The position numbers were made by a program, and so were the translations under genes. Of a DNA stretch of 29,054 nt, positions 1-7,674 are shown one piece after another (within the stretch, counting starts at the first letter, position 1; every line of letters starts with the position of its first letter). This DNA is from Mesonia sediminis. GTDB taxonomy: Bacteria; Bacteroidota; Bacteroidia; Flavobacteriales; Flavobacteriaceae. The DNA lies in contig NZ_JBHULZ010000005.1 of NCBI RefSeq assembly GCF_042684705.1, positions 1 through 29,054 on the forward strand, given 5' to 3'. The notes beneath the pieces are model-generated. The model searched no databases and was not told the DNA's origin. It saw only the letters and a list, made by a program, of their open reading frames with translations.

Positions 1-339
1 GTATACGGAAGAGATAAGAACGGTTGTGGAACAACGGTACGCGAAATCGCATTCATCGATTATCCAAAGTTCTTTACACCAAACGAAGACGGTTACAACG
101 ACACTTGGAATATCATCGGTTTAGGAGAAGCCAATATCGGAGCTAAGATCTTTATCTTTGACCGTTACGGTAAGCTATTGAAGCAATTAAGCCCAAGTGG
201 TCCAGGATGGGACGGTACCTTTAACGGTAAGCCAATGCCATCAAATGACTACTGGTTTAGTGTAGAATACAAGCAAATTTTACCAACCGGTGAAGAGCGT
301 ATAGATACCTTTAAAGGTCACTTTACCTTGAAGCGGTAA
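1..339 (+). CDS. T9SS type B sorting domain (gliding-motility-associated CHU_C-like) C-terminus, 5'-truncated
   Basis: The reading frame is open from base 1 and ends at TAA 337-339, leaving the last 112 residues of a larger protein. The tail contains FFTPNEDGYNDTW, then IFDRYGKLLKQL, GWDGTFNGKPMPSNDYWF and a final GHFTLKR. This is the classic type B C-terminal signal of the Bacteroidota type IX secretion system, which directs export across the outer membrane and surface attachment or release. The parent protein is probably a long repetitive adhesin or gliding-related surface protein, but its body lies off the window. Codon choice differs clearly from the neighbours: AAC, GAC, TAC, ATC, AAG and GGT dominate where other genes here use AAT, GAT, TAT and AAA. 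That suggests high expression. The family call is secure; the function of the missing part is unknown. Confidence 0.92.
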   Translation, partial: VYGRDKNGCGTTVREIAFIDYPKFFTPNEDGYNDTWNIIGLGEANIGAKIFIFDRYGKLLKQLSPSGPGWDGTFNGKPMPSNDYWFSVEYKQILPTGEERIDTFKGHFTLKR

Positions 340-615
340 GCTATAATACGCTGCATTAAAATTTATAAGGCTATTCAAACCAATAGCGGGTCAATCTTAA
401 AATATTTGTGCCAATTGAAAATTAATTTGATTTTCGAATAAGCCTTTCATGCGTCATCGATAAGGCATAATCCATAATGAGTTTTCATAGCCCTAAATTT
501 TCTTAATGAACGGTGTAATCAAGGCTTTTTAGCATTGCCAGATGTCTTCCAAGATTTACTTTCAAGTCAAGATGAAGTCGGTTTACTCTAATTCATACGT
601 ATATCAAAAGCGTAT

Positions 616-659
616 TGAGTCCACACTGAGTCCACATTGAGTCCACAGTGAGTCCACTA
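616..659. repeat. four tandem copies of an 11-bp repeat, TGAGTCCACAN
   Basis: Units lie at 616-626, 627-637, 638-648 and 649-659. They share TGAGTCCAC and differ only in the last two bases. The last unit runs directly into a perfect palindrome (651-670), so the core GTCCAC also occurs once in inverted orientation. Spacing of one helical turn (11 bp) would place identical faces in line, as in an array of protein-binding sites, but no regulator is known here. Confidence 0.85.
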
Positions 660-670
660 ATTAGTGGACT
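651..670. repeat. perfect 20-bp palindrome, AGTCCACTAA/TTAGTGGACT
   Basis: The two 10-base arms are exact reverse complements with no spacer. The palindrome shares its left arm with the fourth tandem repeat. It is further flanked by the inverted pair GTTTACT (581-587) and AGTAAAC (673-679). With no U-tract it is not an obvious terminator; an operator or a recombination/replication protein site are both possible. Confidence 0.85.
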
Positions 671-1113
671 AAAGTAAACTCATAATAGCTTCAATATAGA
701 TTTAGAATAGAAACAATTTGGTTTAAACTTTGCTTTGATATAAGGTAAGAATACTAAAGAGCTGAGTCAGCTTTAAGCAAGTAGGATTTAAAGCGTAATA
801 AAATTTGTATACTGTCTAAGGTTTAAAATACAGTACAATATGAACGAGGCATCTACTCGAAATTTAAAAGCTTTTAGGGCTCAATTCAGAGGAGGTAAAA
901 ATGTAGCATTCTTCTGGTATAGCTTAACTTCAATTTTTGCCTAAACACAACAATTGTTTTTTATCCTCAATAGTCTTTTAATGACCTTAGCTTATAGCCA
1001 GGTAATAAATCGAATAAGGCTGATGTACTATCCTTGATTTTTGACTAATAATTCCAGTAGATTTTCATTTTAAAGCAGCCATAAAAAAATAAAAAACTGC
1101 TATTCTACATTAT

Positions 1114-1638
1114 TTATGCTGTTTTTTCTGCATAAACAATATAATAACGGGGCGTCAGCGTTCTTAATAAAGGTCTAATACCAATTTTATTAACGGGGTT
1201 GGTCCATTTTTCTCTAGCTTTAATTTGCCATCCTGCTTTCTCAAGAAGCCAATCGAATTGCCAATCTTCAAACTCATGATAATGCCTGTCCCAAGGGTCT
1301 GTTTTACTACGGTAGGCAGGAGCAAACCACAATTTTAAAGGTATGCTAGCCACCAATTTATCTGCTTTAATGGCTTTTAATACATTAAAAGGAGCGATTA
1401 AGTGCTCAAAAATCTCAAACGCAGTGACAAGCTCTACATCGGCAGTTGCCGCAATCTGATAATCTACATCAAGATCTTCGCCTTGTGTATTTTTCACCTT
1501 GTAACCTGCATTTTCCATAATTTCGGAAAAGGGATTTTCAATACCTAAGTCTAAAACGCTTTTTGGTGCTGGGCAATGCTTTTCTAAAAAAGCCAAGGTA
1601 TGCTTGTAGCGTTTGTTTGGGAAATTTTTTTCGTACAC
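1114..1638 (-). CDS. class I SAM-dependent methyltransferase-like protein
   Basis: This 174-residue protein resembles small class I SAM methyltransferases of the methyltransferase-11/23 type. VLDLGIENPFSE (about 28-39) sits where the SAM-binding glycine loop (motif I) is expected, although the usual GxGxG is reduced. VELVTAFEIFEHL (about 68-80) resembles the acidic motif and EVLEH element. DRHYHEFEDWQFDWLLEKAGW (about 118-138) resembles the H-x-H-E/F-T segment of methyltransferase-23 proteins. The chosen start is GTG at 1636-1638; no ATG lies nearby and the spacing to the upstream gene is only 5 nt, so translation is probably coupled. It forms an operon with the ketoacyl-synthase-III-like gene and may act on its product, but the substrate is unknown. 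The weak motif I leaves open a non-catalytic relative. Confidence 0.72.
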   Translation of the reverse strand: MYEKNFPNKRYKHTLAFLEKHCPAPKSVLDLGIENPFSEIMENAGYKVKNTQGEDLDVDYQIAATADVELVTAFEIFEHLIAPFNVLKAIKADKLVASIPLKLWFAPAYRSKTDPWDRHYHEFEDWQFDWLLEKAGWQIKAREKWTNPVNKIGIRPLLRTLTPRYYIVYAEKTA

Positions 1639-1643
1639 GTTGA

Positions 1644-2708
1644 TTACAATTTATAGACCATAGCGTTGATATTCATTCCGGCACCTACACTGGCAAATAG
1701 AACAACATCACCTGTTTTAACTTCTTGATTTTCTAGTTGGTTGTTCTTTACCAAATCAAATAAAGTAGGTAATGTAGCCACCGAACTATTTCCTAGTTCG
1801 GCTATGCTCATAGGCATTATATGTGGTGGCATTTCTAAGTTATACAATTTATAGAAGCGCTCGCAAATCGCCTGATCCATTTTTTCGTTGGCTTGGTGCA
1901 GAAAAATCTTTTTAAGTTGATTTATTTGAATGCCACTTTTGTCTAGGCAGTTTTTCATAGCTTGAGGAACAAAAGATAAAGCGAAATTGTAAATTTTTCT
2001 TCCGTTCATTTTTATGAAACGAATGTCTCTTTCTAATTTCTTATTATAAGAGGCTTCGAAGGTTAAATAATAGGCCTCTTCAAGCGTGTAACTTGCACTT
2101 TCATGGGCAATTATTCCATCGTTTTCGGTGTTATTTACCGCTTCGATTATAGTTGCTCCTGCCCCGTCGCTAAAAATCATACTATCTCTATCGTGGCTAT
2201 CGACCACTCGCGATAAGGTTTCTGCGCCAATAATAAGGCACTTTTTGGCCATTCCTGCCTGAATAAAAGCCTGTGCATGAATAACTCCTTGCAACCAGCC
2301 TGGGCAACCAAATACAAGATCGTAGGCTACACAAGCTGGATTTTTTATTTTTAATTGGTGTTTAACTCGGCTAGCCAAACTCGGTACCGCATCACTTTGT
2401 TTTTGGTTGTGTTTAACATCCCCAAAGTTTTGGGCTACAATGATGTAATCTAAGCTCTCTGGATCAATCGCTGCATCTTCGATGGCTTTTTGGGCTGCAA
2501 TAGCTGCTAAGTCAGAGGTATTCAAAGCGGGATCTATATACCGACGCTCCTCAATACCTGTGATTTTTTTAAATTTTCTTATGATCATTTCATTTCCCCC
2601 AGATATGGCAGCCCCATCTTCATTAAGAAATTCGTGTTGTAAAAAATCCTTGTTGCTTATTCTTTGATCTGGGATACAACTTCCTACTCCTGTTATTTTG
2701 ATTGACAT
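1644..2708 (-). CDS. 3-oxoacyl-ACP synthase III family protein (FabH-like)
   Basis: This is a 354-residue thiolase-fold ketoacyl synthase III. The full catalytic triad is present: Cys135 in FGCPG, His271 in LHQAN and Asn307 in GNSSVAT. FabH-type enzymes condense an acyl-CoA with malonyl-ACP to start a fatty-acid or polyketide chain. The protein is a little longer than housekeeping FabH (about 320-335), with an insertion near residues 30-50. It sits away from other fab genes and pairs with a methyltransferase. Both points favour a specialised role (branched lipid, dialkylresorcinol-like or other secondary lipid) over the core FabH; that is inference. ATG at 2706-2708 begins MSIKITGVG, the normal family N-terminus. 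Confidence 0.88.
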   Translation of the reverse strand: MSIKITGVGSCIPDQRISNKDFLQHEFLNEDGAAISGGNEMIIRKFKKITGIEERRYIDPALNTSDLAAIAAQKAIEDAAIDPESLDYIIVAQNFGDVKHNQKQSDAVPSLASRVKHQLKIKNPACVAYDLVFGCPGWLQGVIHAQAFIQAGMAKKCLIIGAETLSRVVDSHDRDSMIFSDGAGATIIEAVNNTENDGIIAHESASYTLEEAYYLTFEASYNKKLERDIRFIKMNGRKIYNFALSFVPQAMKNCLDKSGIQINQLKKIFLHQANEKMDQAICERFYKLYNLEMPPHIMPMSIAELGNSSVATLPTLFDLVKNNQLENQEVKTGDVVLFASVGAGMNINAMVYKL

Positions 2709-2863
2709 AGTTTTGCTTTTTTATAGCTAAATGTTATCCTCTCATTAAGTTAAACTCTAGCGTTATTATCCCTAAATTTTATAGTTCAATTTATTATACG
2801 ACTAAATTAAGCATATTATTTTTTAGGCGATGAAGATTTGGGGTTATATTGGTAAGTATTGAT

Positions 2864-2912
2864 AAAAAAACCGCAATAAAGCCTAAATGTAAAATAAAGC
2901 TTTATTGCGGTT
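2864..2912 (-). terminator. intrinsic terminator of gcvP
   Basis: A perfect 14-bp stem (2869-2882 with 2899-2912, arms AACCGCAATAAAGC and its complement) has a 16-nt loop. On the minus strand it is followed by a run of T (2870 down to 2864). It lies about 60 nt past the gcvP stop codon. It separates gcvP from the synthase/methyltransferase operon that follows in the same direction. Confidence 0.88.
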
Positions 2913-2973
2913 GAATTAAAAAGGGAATTCTAATACCTGTTGGCTTTCTATGAAAGAACGACCAATTACAAGT

Positions 2974-5829
2974 TTATTCTTCAGAGGTCATATAGGTTTC
3001 AATCGGCTCGCAGGTACACATTAAATTTCTATCTCCGTAAGCATCATCAACACGTCTTACCGATGGCCAAAATTTATTTTCTTTGATGTAATCTAACGGA
3101 TAGGCGGCCTTTTCTCTACTATAGGGTAATTCCCAAGAATCAGCTGTTAGCATACTAAGAGTATGCGGCGCATTTTTTAATACATTGTTTTCATCTTCTT
3201 TTTGGCAAGTTTCAATTTCTTCACGAATCGCAATCAATGCATCGCAAAAACGGTCTAGCTCGGCTTTGCTTTCACTTTCGGTAGGCTCTATCATCATAGT
3301 TCCGGCCACGGGGAAAGATACCGTAGGCGCGTGAAAACCATAATCTATTAGACGCTTAGCGATATCTACCACTTCAATCCCTTTGGTTTTAAAAGGTCGG
3401 CAGTCAATAATCATTTCGTGTGCTGCTCTTCCTCTTTCGCCGGAATATAAGGTTTTAAAATGATCTCCTAATCTGCTTTTAATATAATTTGCGTTTAAAA
3501 TAGCGTGTTTGGTGCTCGATTTTAAACCCTGGCTACCCAACATATTTATATAGGCATAACTAATTAGACAAACCAATGAAGAGCCCCAAGGTGCAGCCGA
3601 AATTGCCGAAATGGCTTTTTCTCCTCCTGTCTTTATAACCGGGTTACCTGGTAAAAAGGGAACAAGTTGCTCTGCAACGCAGATAGGACCAACTCCTGGG
3701 CCACCACCACCATGGGGTATGGCAAAGGTTTTATGTAAATTCAGGTGACACACATCTGCGCCAATTTTTCCGGGGTGAGTTAGGCCTACTTGCGCGTTCA
3801 TATTGGCACCATCCATATAAACTTGGCCTCCATTATCATGAATAATTTGTGTGATTTCGCGAATAGCCGATTCAAAAACTCCGTGTGTAGAGGGGTAGGT
3901 TACCATTAAAGCAGCCAAATTATCTTTGTATTTAATTGCTTTTTCACGTAAATCGTCTACATCTATATTACCTTGGTCTGTTGCTTTGGTTACCACTACT
4001 TTCATTCCGGCCATAACCGCACTAGCAGGATTGGTTCCGTGTGCAGAAGAAGGTATCAAACAAATATTTCTATGATGGTCTCCTCTTGATTCGTGATAAG
4101 CTTTAATTACCATTAAACCGGCATACTCACCTTGAGCTCCCGAGTTGGGTTGTAAAGAGGTCGCTGCAAAACCTGTAATTTCGGTTAATTGGTCTTCTAA
4201 ACGCTTAAGCATTTCTTGATAACCTTGGGCTTGGCTTACAGGAACAAAAGGATGAATACCACCCCATTGCGGATCGCTTAAAGGCAGCATTTCTGATGCA
4301 GCATTGAGTTTCATGGTGCAGGATCCTAAAGAAATCATAGAATGATTAAGGCTCAAATCTTTGCGCTCTAATTTTTTGATGTAGCGCATCATTTCGGTTT
4401 CAGAGTGGTAGCGGTTAAACACCTCCTGCTGCATAAAATCTGTATCGCGCTCTACTTCGGTGTCTTGTAATAAATCGATTTGCTTTAACTCGATAGGATT
4501 TACCGATTTTTTAGCAACTTGTGCAAAAACGGCCAAAATATTATTGAGATCGGTAATCGAAGTCGTTTCATTTAAGCTGATGCTTACCACATCTTCTGCC
4601 GGATAGTAAAAATTGATTTCGCTAGCTTCGGCAATTTCTTGCACTTGCTTGGCATTTGCTTTAACTCTTAAGGTGTCAAAATAGGTTTTATTGAGCTGTT
4701 GATAACCTAAATCGCTTAAAGCTTGTGCTAAAGTGGTAGCTTTATAATGAACTTGGTTGGCGATATGTTTTAATCCATTGGGTCCGTGGTAAACGGCATA
4801 CATTCCTGCCATAACCGCCAATAAAACCTGAGCGGTACATATGTTTGATGTAGCGCGATCTCTTTTAATATGTTGCTCACGGGTTTGTAAAGCCATTCGT
4901 AAAGCAACCTTTCCATTTTTATCTTTACTTACGCCAATAATGCGACCAGGAATATTACGTTTATACTCCTCTTTGGTGGCAAAATAAGCGGCGTGAGGGC
5001 CTCCGTACCCTAAGGGAATACCAAAGCGTTGTGTGGTACCCACTACAGCATCTACGCCATAATCTCCCGGAGCCTTCAATTTAACCAAGCTAAGTATATC
5101 GGCAGCGACAGCAGTTTTTATTTCTAGAGCTTTGCATTTCTCGATAAACTCTTGGTAGTCAAAAATCTCACCACTCTTACCGGGGTATTGCAAAAGCGCT
5201 CCAAAATAGGCGCTGTCAAAATCGAATTCGCGGTGATCGCCCACCACCAATTCAATACCTAAAGGCTTTGAGCGGGTTTCAAGTAGCGATAAAGTTTGTG
5301 GTAGCACCTCTTCAGCAACAAAAAACTTATTGGCTTTTGCCTTTTTCTTCGCCTTAGCGCGAACGGCAAAAAGCAACGCCATAGCCTCGGCAGCTGCAGT
5401 AGCTTCATCAAGTAGAGAAGCGTTGGCCAGTTCCATTCCGGTAAGCTCAGTAATCATGGTTTGAAAATTGATCAAAGCTTCTAATCGGCCTTGAGCAATT
5501 TCGGCTTGATATGGCGTGTAAGCGGTATACCAACCTGGATTTTCTAAAATATTACGTTGAATAACGGCAGGCAAATTAGTGTTGTGATAACCTAAACCTA
5601 TATAGGTCTTAAAAACTTGATTTTTGTTTGCTAATTTGGTAATATGTTCTGCATATTCCTGTTCGCTCATTCCTTCACCAACTTCAATTTCTTTTTCTAA
5701 TTTGATGTCATCTGGTAAAGTTTCATAAATTAATTGATCAAGACTATCTACACCGATGGTTGTAAGCATCTCATCAATATTACTAGGTCTAGGACCAATG
5801 TGTCTTAAAGCAAAAGAGTTTGTATTCAT
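2974..5829 (-). CDS. gcvP: glycine dehydrogenase (aminomethyl-transferring), P-protein of the glycine cleavage system
   Basis: This 951-residue protein is the full-length, single-chain P-protein. It decarboxylates glycine with PLP and passes the aminomethyl group to the lipoylated H-protein. The N-terminus carries SFALRHIGP, typical of the family. The PLP lysine is Lys700 in HLNLHKTFAIPHGGGGPG, equivalent to the E. coli site near 706. Other hallmarks include SLGSCTMKLNAASEM and QPNSGAQGEYAGL, with SSAHGTNPASA following. N- and C-terminal halves are both complete, unlike the split GcvPA/GcvPB form. The gene is monocistronic here, with a promoter at 5862-5869 and a strong terminator at 2864-2912; gcvT and gcvH are not in the window. 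lipB, needed to lipoylate GcvH, is at 21492, though nothing shows co-regulation. Confidence 0.98.
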   Translation of the reverse strand: MNTNSFALRHIGPRPSNIDEMLTTIGVDSLDQLIYETLPDDIKLEKEIEVGEGMSEQEYAEHITKLANKNQVFKTYIGLGYHNTNLPAVIQRNILENPGWYTAYTPYQAEIAQGRLEALINFQTMITELTGMELANASLLDEATAAAEAMALLFAVRAKAKKKAKANKFFVAEEVLPQTLSLLETRSKPLGIELVVGDHREFDFDSAYFGALLQYPGKSGEIFDYQEFIEKCKALEIKTAVAADILSLVKLKAPGDYGVDAVVGTTQRFGIPLGYGGPHAAYFATKEEYKRNIPGRIIGVSKDKNGKVALRMALQTREQHIKRDRATSNICTAQVLLAVMAGMYAVYHGPNGLKHIANQVHYKATTLAQALSDLGYQQLNKTYFDTLRVKANAKQVQEIAEASEINFYYPAEDVVSISLNETTSITDLNNILAVFAQVAKKSVNPIELKQIDLLQDTEVERDTDFMQQEVFNRYHSETEMMRYIKKLERKDLSLNHSMISLGSCTMKLNAASEMLPLSDPQWGGIHPFVPVSQAQGYQEMLKRLEDQLTEITGFAATSLQPNSGAQGEYAGLMVIKAYHESRGDHHRNICLIPSSAHGTNPASAVMAGMKVVVTKATDQGNIDVDDLREKAIKYKDNLAALMVTYPSTHGVFESAIREITQIIHDNGGQVYMDGANMNAQVGLTHPGKIGADVCHLNLHKTFAIPHGGGGPGVGPICVAEQLVPFLPGNPVIKTGGEKAISAISAAPWGSSLVCLISYAYINMLGSQGLKSSTKHAILNANYIKSRLGDHFKTLYSGERGRAAHEMIIDCRPFKTKGIEVVDIAKRLIDYGFHAPTVSFPVAGTMMIEPTESESKAELDRFCDALIAIREEIETCQKEDENNVLKNAPHTLSMLTADSWELPYSREKAAYPLDYIKENKFWPSVRRVDDAYGDRNLMCTCEPIETYMTSEE

Positions 5830-5861
5830 GCCTTTAAAATATAAGTTGTGTTTGTGGTTTG

Positions 5862-5869
5862 CAAAATTA
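5862..5869 (-). promoter_or_regulatory. -7 element of the gcvP promoter (TAATTTTG)
   Basis: The minus strand reads TAATTTTG, an exact TAnnTTTG match, 32 nt upstream of the gcvP ATG. A good -33 TTTG is not seen at the usual spacing. It lies in the 144-bp divergent region shared with the UbiA-like gene. Confidence 0.65.
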
Positions 5870-5904
5870 CGTTTTTTCGTTAGATTTAAATAGTTTATCG
5901 GGGT

Positions 5905-5928
5905 AATTATGCTTAAAAATTATGCTTA
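5905..5928. repeat. two copies of AATTATGCTTA, 13-bp period
   Basis: Identical 11-mers occur at 5905-5915 and 5918-5928, midway between the divergent promoters of gcvP and the UbiA-like gene. The position fits a pair of regulator sites, but the sequence is AT-rich and short, so chance is a real alternative. Confidence 0.4.
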
Positions 5929-5960
5929 TTTTTTTGTGTTTAAACCGATTTAAAAATAGT

Positions 5961-5968
5961 TACTTTTG
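5961..5968 (+). promoter_or_regulatory. -7 element TACTTTTG just before the UbiA-like start
   Basis: An exact TAnnTTTG match ends only 5 nt before the ATG at 5974. With the usual distance from this element to the transcription start, the mRNA would begin at or next to the start codon, that is, be leaderless. A TTTG at 5933-5936 is 24 nt upstream, longer than the common 19-21. Confidence 0.6.
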
Positions 5969-5973
5969 CACCT

Positions 5974-6798
5974 ATGCAGTTTCTTAAAAATGCTTTGGCG
6001 CTATACATTCGTGCGAGCCTTCACGTTGGCTTAGCCGTTAGCGCTTTAAGTCATTTATTTTCTCAACATTTTCAACAGACCGCTGCACCTAATTTTTATT
6101 TGTTTGTATTTTTTGCGACTGTGGTAAGCTATAATTTTGCTAAATTCTCAGCGTTCCAACACCTTAAAAGCCTTGGCTTTCATCTCACCAAAAAAAGTGT
6201 ATTGTTGGTTCAATTTGTAGCGGTAATTGGTTTGGTAATCACTTGTCTGAAGCTAACAATGCCTCAAATTTTGTTTGCGGGTATACTGGGGCTTTTTACG
6301 TTATTGTATGCTATTCCACTGGGCGCTAACAAACAGAATTGGCGCAATAGCGCTTACTTAAAGATTTTTATAATTGCTGGGGTCTGGGCCTGCACAGTGG
6401 TAGTACTGCCACTTATTCCAATTATAAATATGGAGCTAACGCGCCTGATGGCATACACCGCACTTGTTTTTGTTTTTACGCTAGCGAGTACCTTGGTTTT
6501 TGAAATAAGAGATTTAAATAGAGATGATGTGCATTTAAAAACCATACCCCAGCTCTATGGTGTAATGAATACCAAAATTTTGGGTGTCTTTTTGTATCTT
6601 TTTGTAATACTAGGTATAGGCTTTTTAAATGAATTTAAAGCTATGTTTTGGTATGCTTCATTTTTAACTAGTGTAATGGGTATTTTATTTTTAGCTTTCG
6701 CGGATATAAAACAACCAAAACATTATGCCGATTTATGGGTGGAGTCTTTGCCTATTTTTTGGTGGTTGCTCTACCAGTTGGGGCAATGGTATTATTAG
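5974..6798 (+). CDS. UbiA-family-like integral membrane protein with degenerate active-site motif
   Basis: The 274-residue protein has about eight hydrophobic segments and no soluble domain. EIRDLNRDD (Asp180 and Asp184, D-x3-D) followed by TIPQLYG matches the second Asp-rich motif and the TLPxxxG segment of UbiA prenyltransferases, which attach isoprenoid chains to aromatic rings. The first motif, normally NDxxDxxxD, is not intact: the corresponding region reads SYNFAKFSAF and lacks the aspartates. It may therefore be a divergent or non-prenylating member. No later in-frame ATG is near, which supports the start despite the very close promoter. Its 3' end overlaps the convergent anti-sigma gene by 47 bp. 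Confidence 0.65.
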   Translation: MQFLKNALALYIRASLHVGLAVSALSHLFSQHFQQTAAPNFYLFVFFATVVSYNFAKFSAFQHLKSLGFHLTKKSVLLVQFVAVIGLVITCLKLTMPQILFAGILGLFTLLYAIPLGANKQNWRNSAYLKIFIIAGVWACTVVVLPLIPIINMELTRLMAYTALVFVFTLASTLVFEIRDLNRDDVHLKTIPQLYGVMNTKILGVFLYLFVILGIGFLNEFKAMFWYASFLTSVMGILFLAFADIKQPKHYADLWVESLPIFWWLLYQLGQWYY

Positions 6799-7039
6799 CT
6801 TGTAATTTACTTTTTAAGTAATCGAGATCTTTTGCGCTTAGTTTTTGATGCGGTAACTGCTGCATTAATCGCGTAAGTTTAGCACTACGTTTGGCATACT
6901 TTTTACAAGCTTTACAAAGTAGCAAATGCCCGTAAACCCGTAGTCTTTTTCTCCAACTTATAGGCTGGTATTGCATTTTATCGTAATAAATTGCCAAGCG
7001 TTCACAAATACTGGTCTGTTTGTCTTTATGTTGTTTCAT
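6752..7039 (-). CDS. small soluble zinc anti-sigma (ZAS)-like protein
   Basis: The 95-residue product contains HLLLCKAC, an exact H-x3-C-x2-C, the zinc-binding signature of ZAS-type anti-sigma factors. Such proteins bind ECF sigma factors and hold them inactive. It follows the ECF sigma gene directly, with a TAATG overlap: the sigma stop shares bases with the ATG at 7037-7039. That overlap is why I prefer this start over the one 8 codons upstream. There is no transmembrane helix, so it would be a cytoplasmic regulator rather than a membrane sensor. The basic C-terminal half has no recognised domain. Its last 47 bp overlap the end of the UbiA-like gene on the other strand. Confidence 0.68.
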   Translation of the reverse strand: MKQHKDKQTSICERLAIYYDKMQYQPISWRKRLRVYGHLLLCKACKKYAKRSAKLTRLMQQLPHQKLSAKDLDYLKSKLQANNTIAPTGRATTKK

Positions 7040-7596
7040 TACAGCCATTGTTTTTCGAGGCATTCAGCCATTTTTTGGCGCGCCCGATGAATCATTACCC
7101 AAAGATTAGACGAAGAAAGCCCCATTTCATTACAAATTTCATCGGTAGATTTGTGCTCAATACTTTTCATAATAAATACTTGAGCATGTTTATCGGGTAG
7201 TTTATTCAGACAATTGAATATGGCCTCACGTAATTCTAGATTAACCATATGTTCTTCTGCATTAAGACCAGGTTCTCTGGCGAGGCGATCTTCTATATAA
7301 TTGTTGTTTTCTCCAATAGACGAATTTTTAAAATCGACTCCTGCTTTTTGCTTTTTTGTGCTGGCCTTTCGGTAATAATCTATAATTTTACGCTTTAATA
7401 TGGCCGTTAGCCAAGTGCGTTCGCTAGCTTGGCCTTTAAAGCTTTTTTTTGCTTTAAGACCGGCCAAAAAGGTTTCCGAAACTAGGTCTTTGGTAATTTC
7501 TTTATTGTTTAGGCGAACAAAGGCATAGTTAAAAAGAAAATCGGCATAGCGCTCTACCCACTTATTTGGGTTAAGTTTGTTTTCTTTGGGGCTCAT
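7039..7596 (-). CDS. ECF-type RNA polymerase sigma-70 family factor
   Basis: The 185-residue protein has the two-domain layout of ECF sigma factors. Region 2 (about 13-82) includes ADFLFNYAFVRLNNKEITKDLVSETFL and the -10-recognition segment ERTWLTAILKRKIIDYYRK. A linker holds RLAREPGLNAEEH. Region 4 (about 118-178) includes LNKLPDKHAQVFIMKSIEHKSTDEIC and the helix-turn-helix LSSSNLWVMIHRARQKM. It would redirect RNA polymerase to a specific regulon. The overlapping downstream gene encodes a ZAS-like protein, the likely inhibitor. The regulon is not known; no extra copies of a distinctive promoter were found nearby. Confidence 0.92.
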   Translation of the reverse strand: MSPKENKLNPNKWVERYADFLFNYAFVRLNNKEITKDLVSETFLAGLKAKKSFKGQASERTWLTAILKRKIIDYYRKASTKKQKAGVDFKNSSIGENNNYIEDRLAREPGLNAEEHMVNLELREAIFNCLNKLPDKHAQVFIMKSIEHKSTDEICNEMGLSSSNLWVMIHRARQKMAECLEKQWL

Positions 7597-7674
7597 TTTT
7601 TAAATGAATTTGCTAAGCTTAAAATTACGAATAAAAGTCGAGCTGTTTTTTTAATACTAGATAATATTAACATT

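Larger units (their letters stand above)
340..1113. other. long gene-free interval
   Basis: No convincing coding region, tRNA or rRNA is visible in this 774-bp stretch. It contains a weak hairpin after the T9SS gene (GCTATT 370-375 and AATAGC 382-387, no T-tract), the tandem repeat and palindrome at 616-670, and one 34-codon ORF (840-944) without recognisable features. Many stop codons in all frames suggest either regulatory DNA or old decayed sequence. Confidence 0.6.

Noticed and set aside
616..670. CRISPR-like array
   Set aside because: The units are 11 bp and contiguous, with no spacers and no cas genes in the window.
840..944. 34-codon ORF (MNEASTRNLKAFRAQFRGG...) in the long left intergenic region
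   Set aside because: No promoter close by, no ribosome-binding context, no recognisable features and a chance-length ORF in AT-rich DNA.
340..1113. tRNA or rRNA gene in the left intergenic region
   Set aside because: No cloverleaf with a T-loop (GGTTCGANNC-like) and no rRNA-like sequence could be found.
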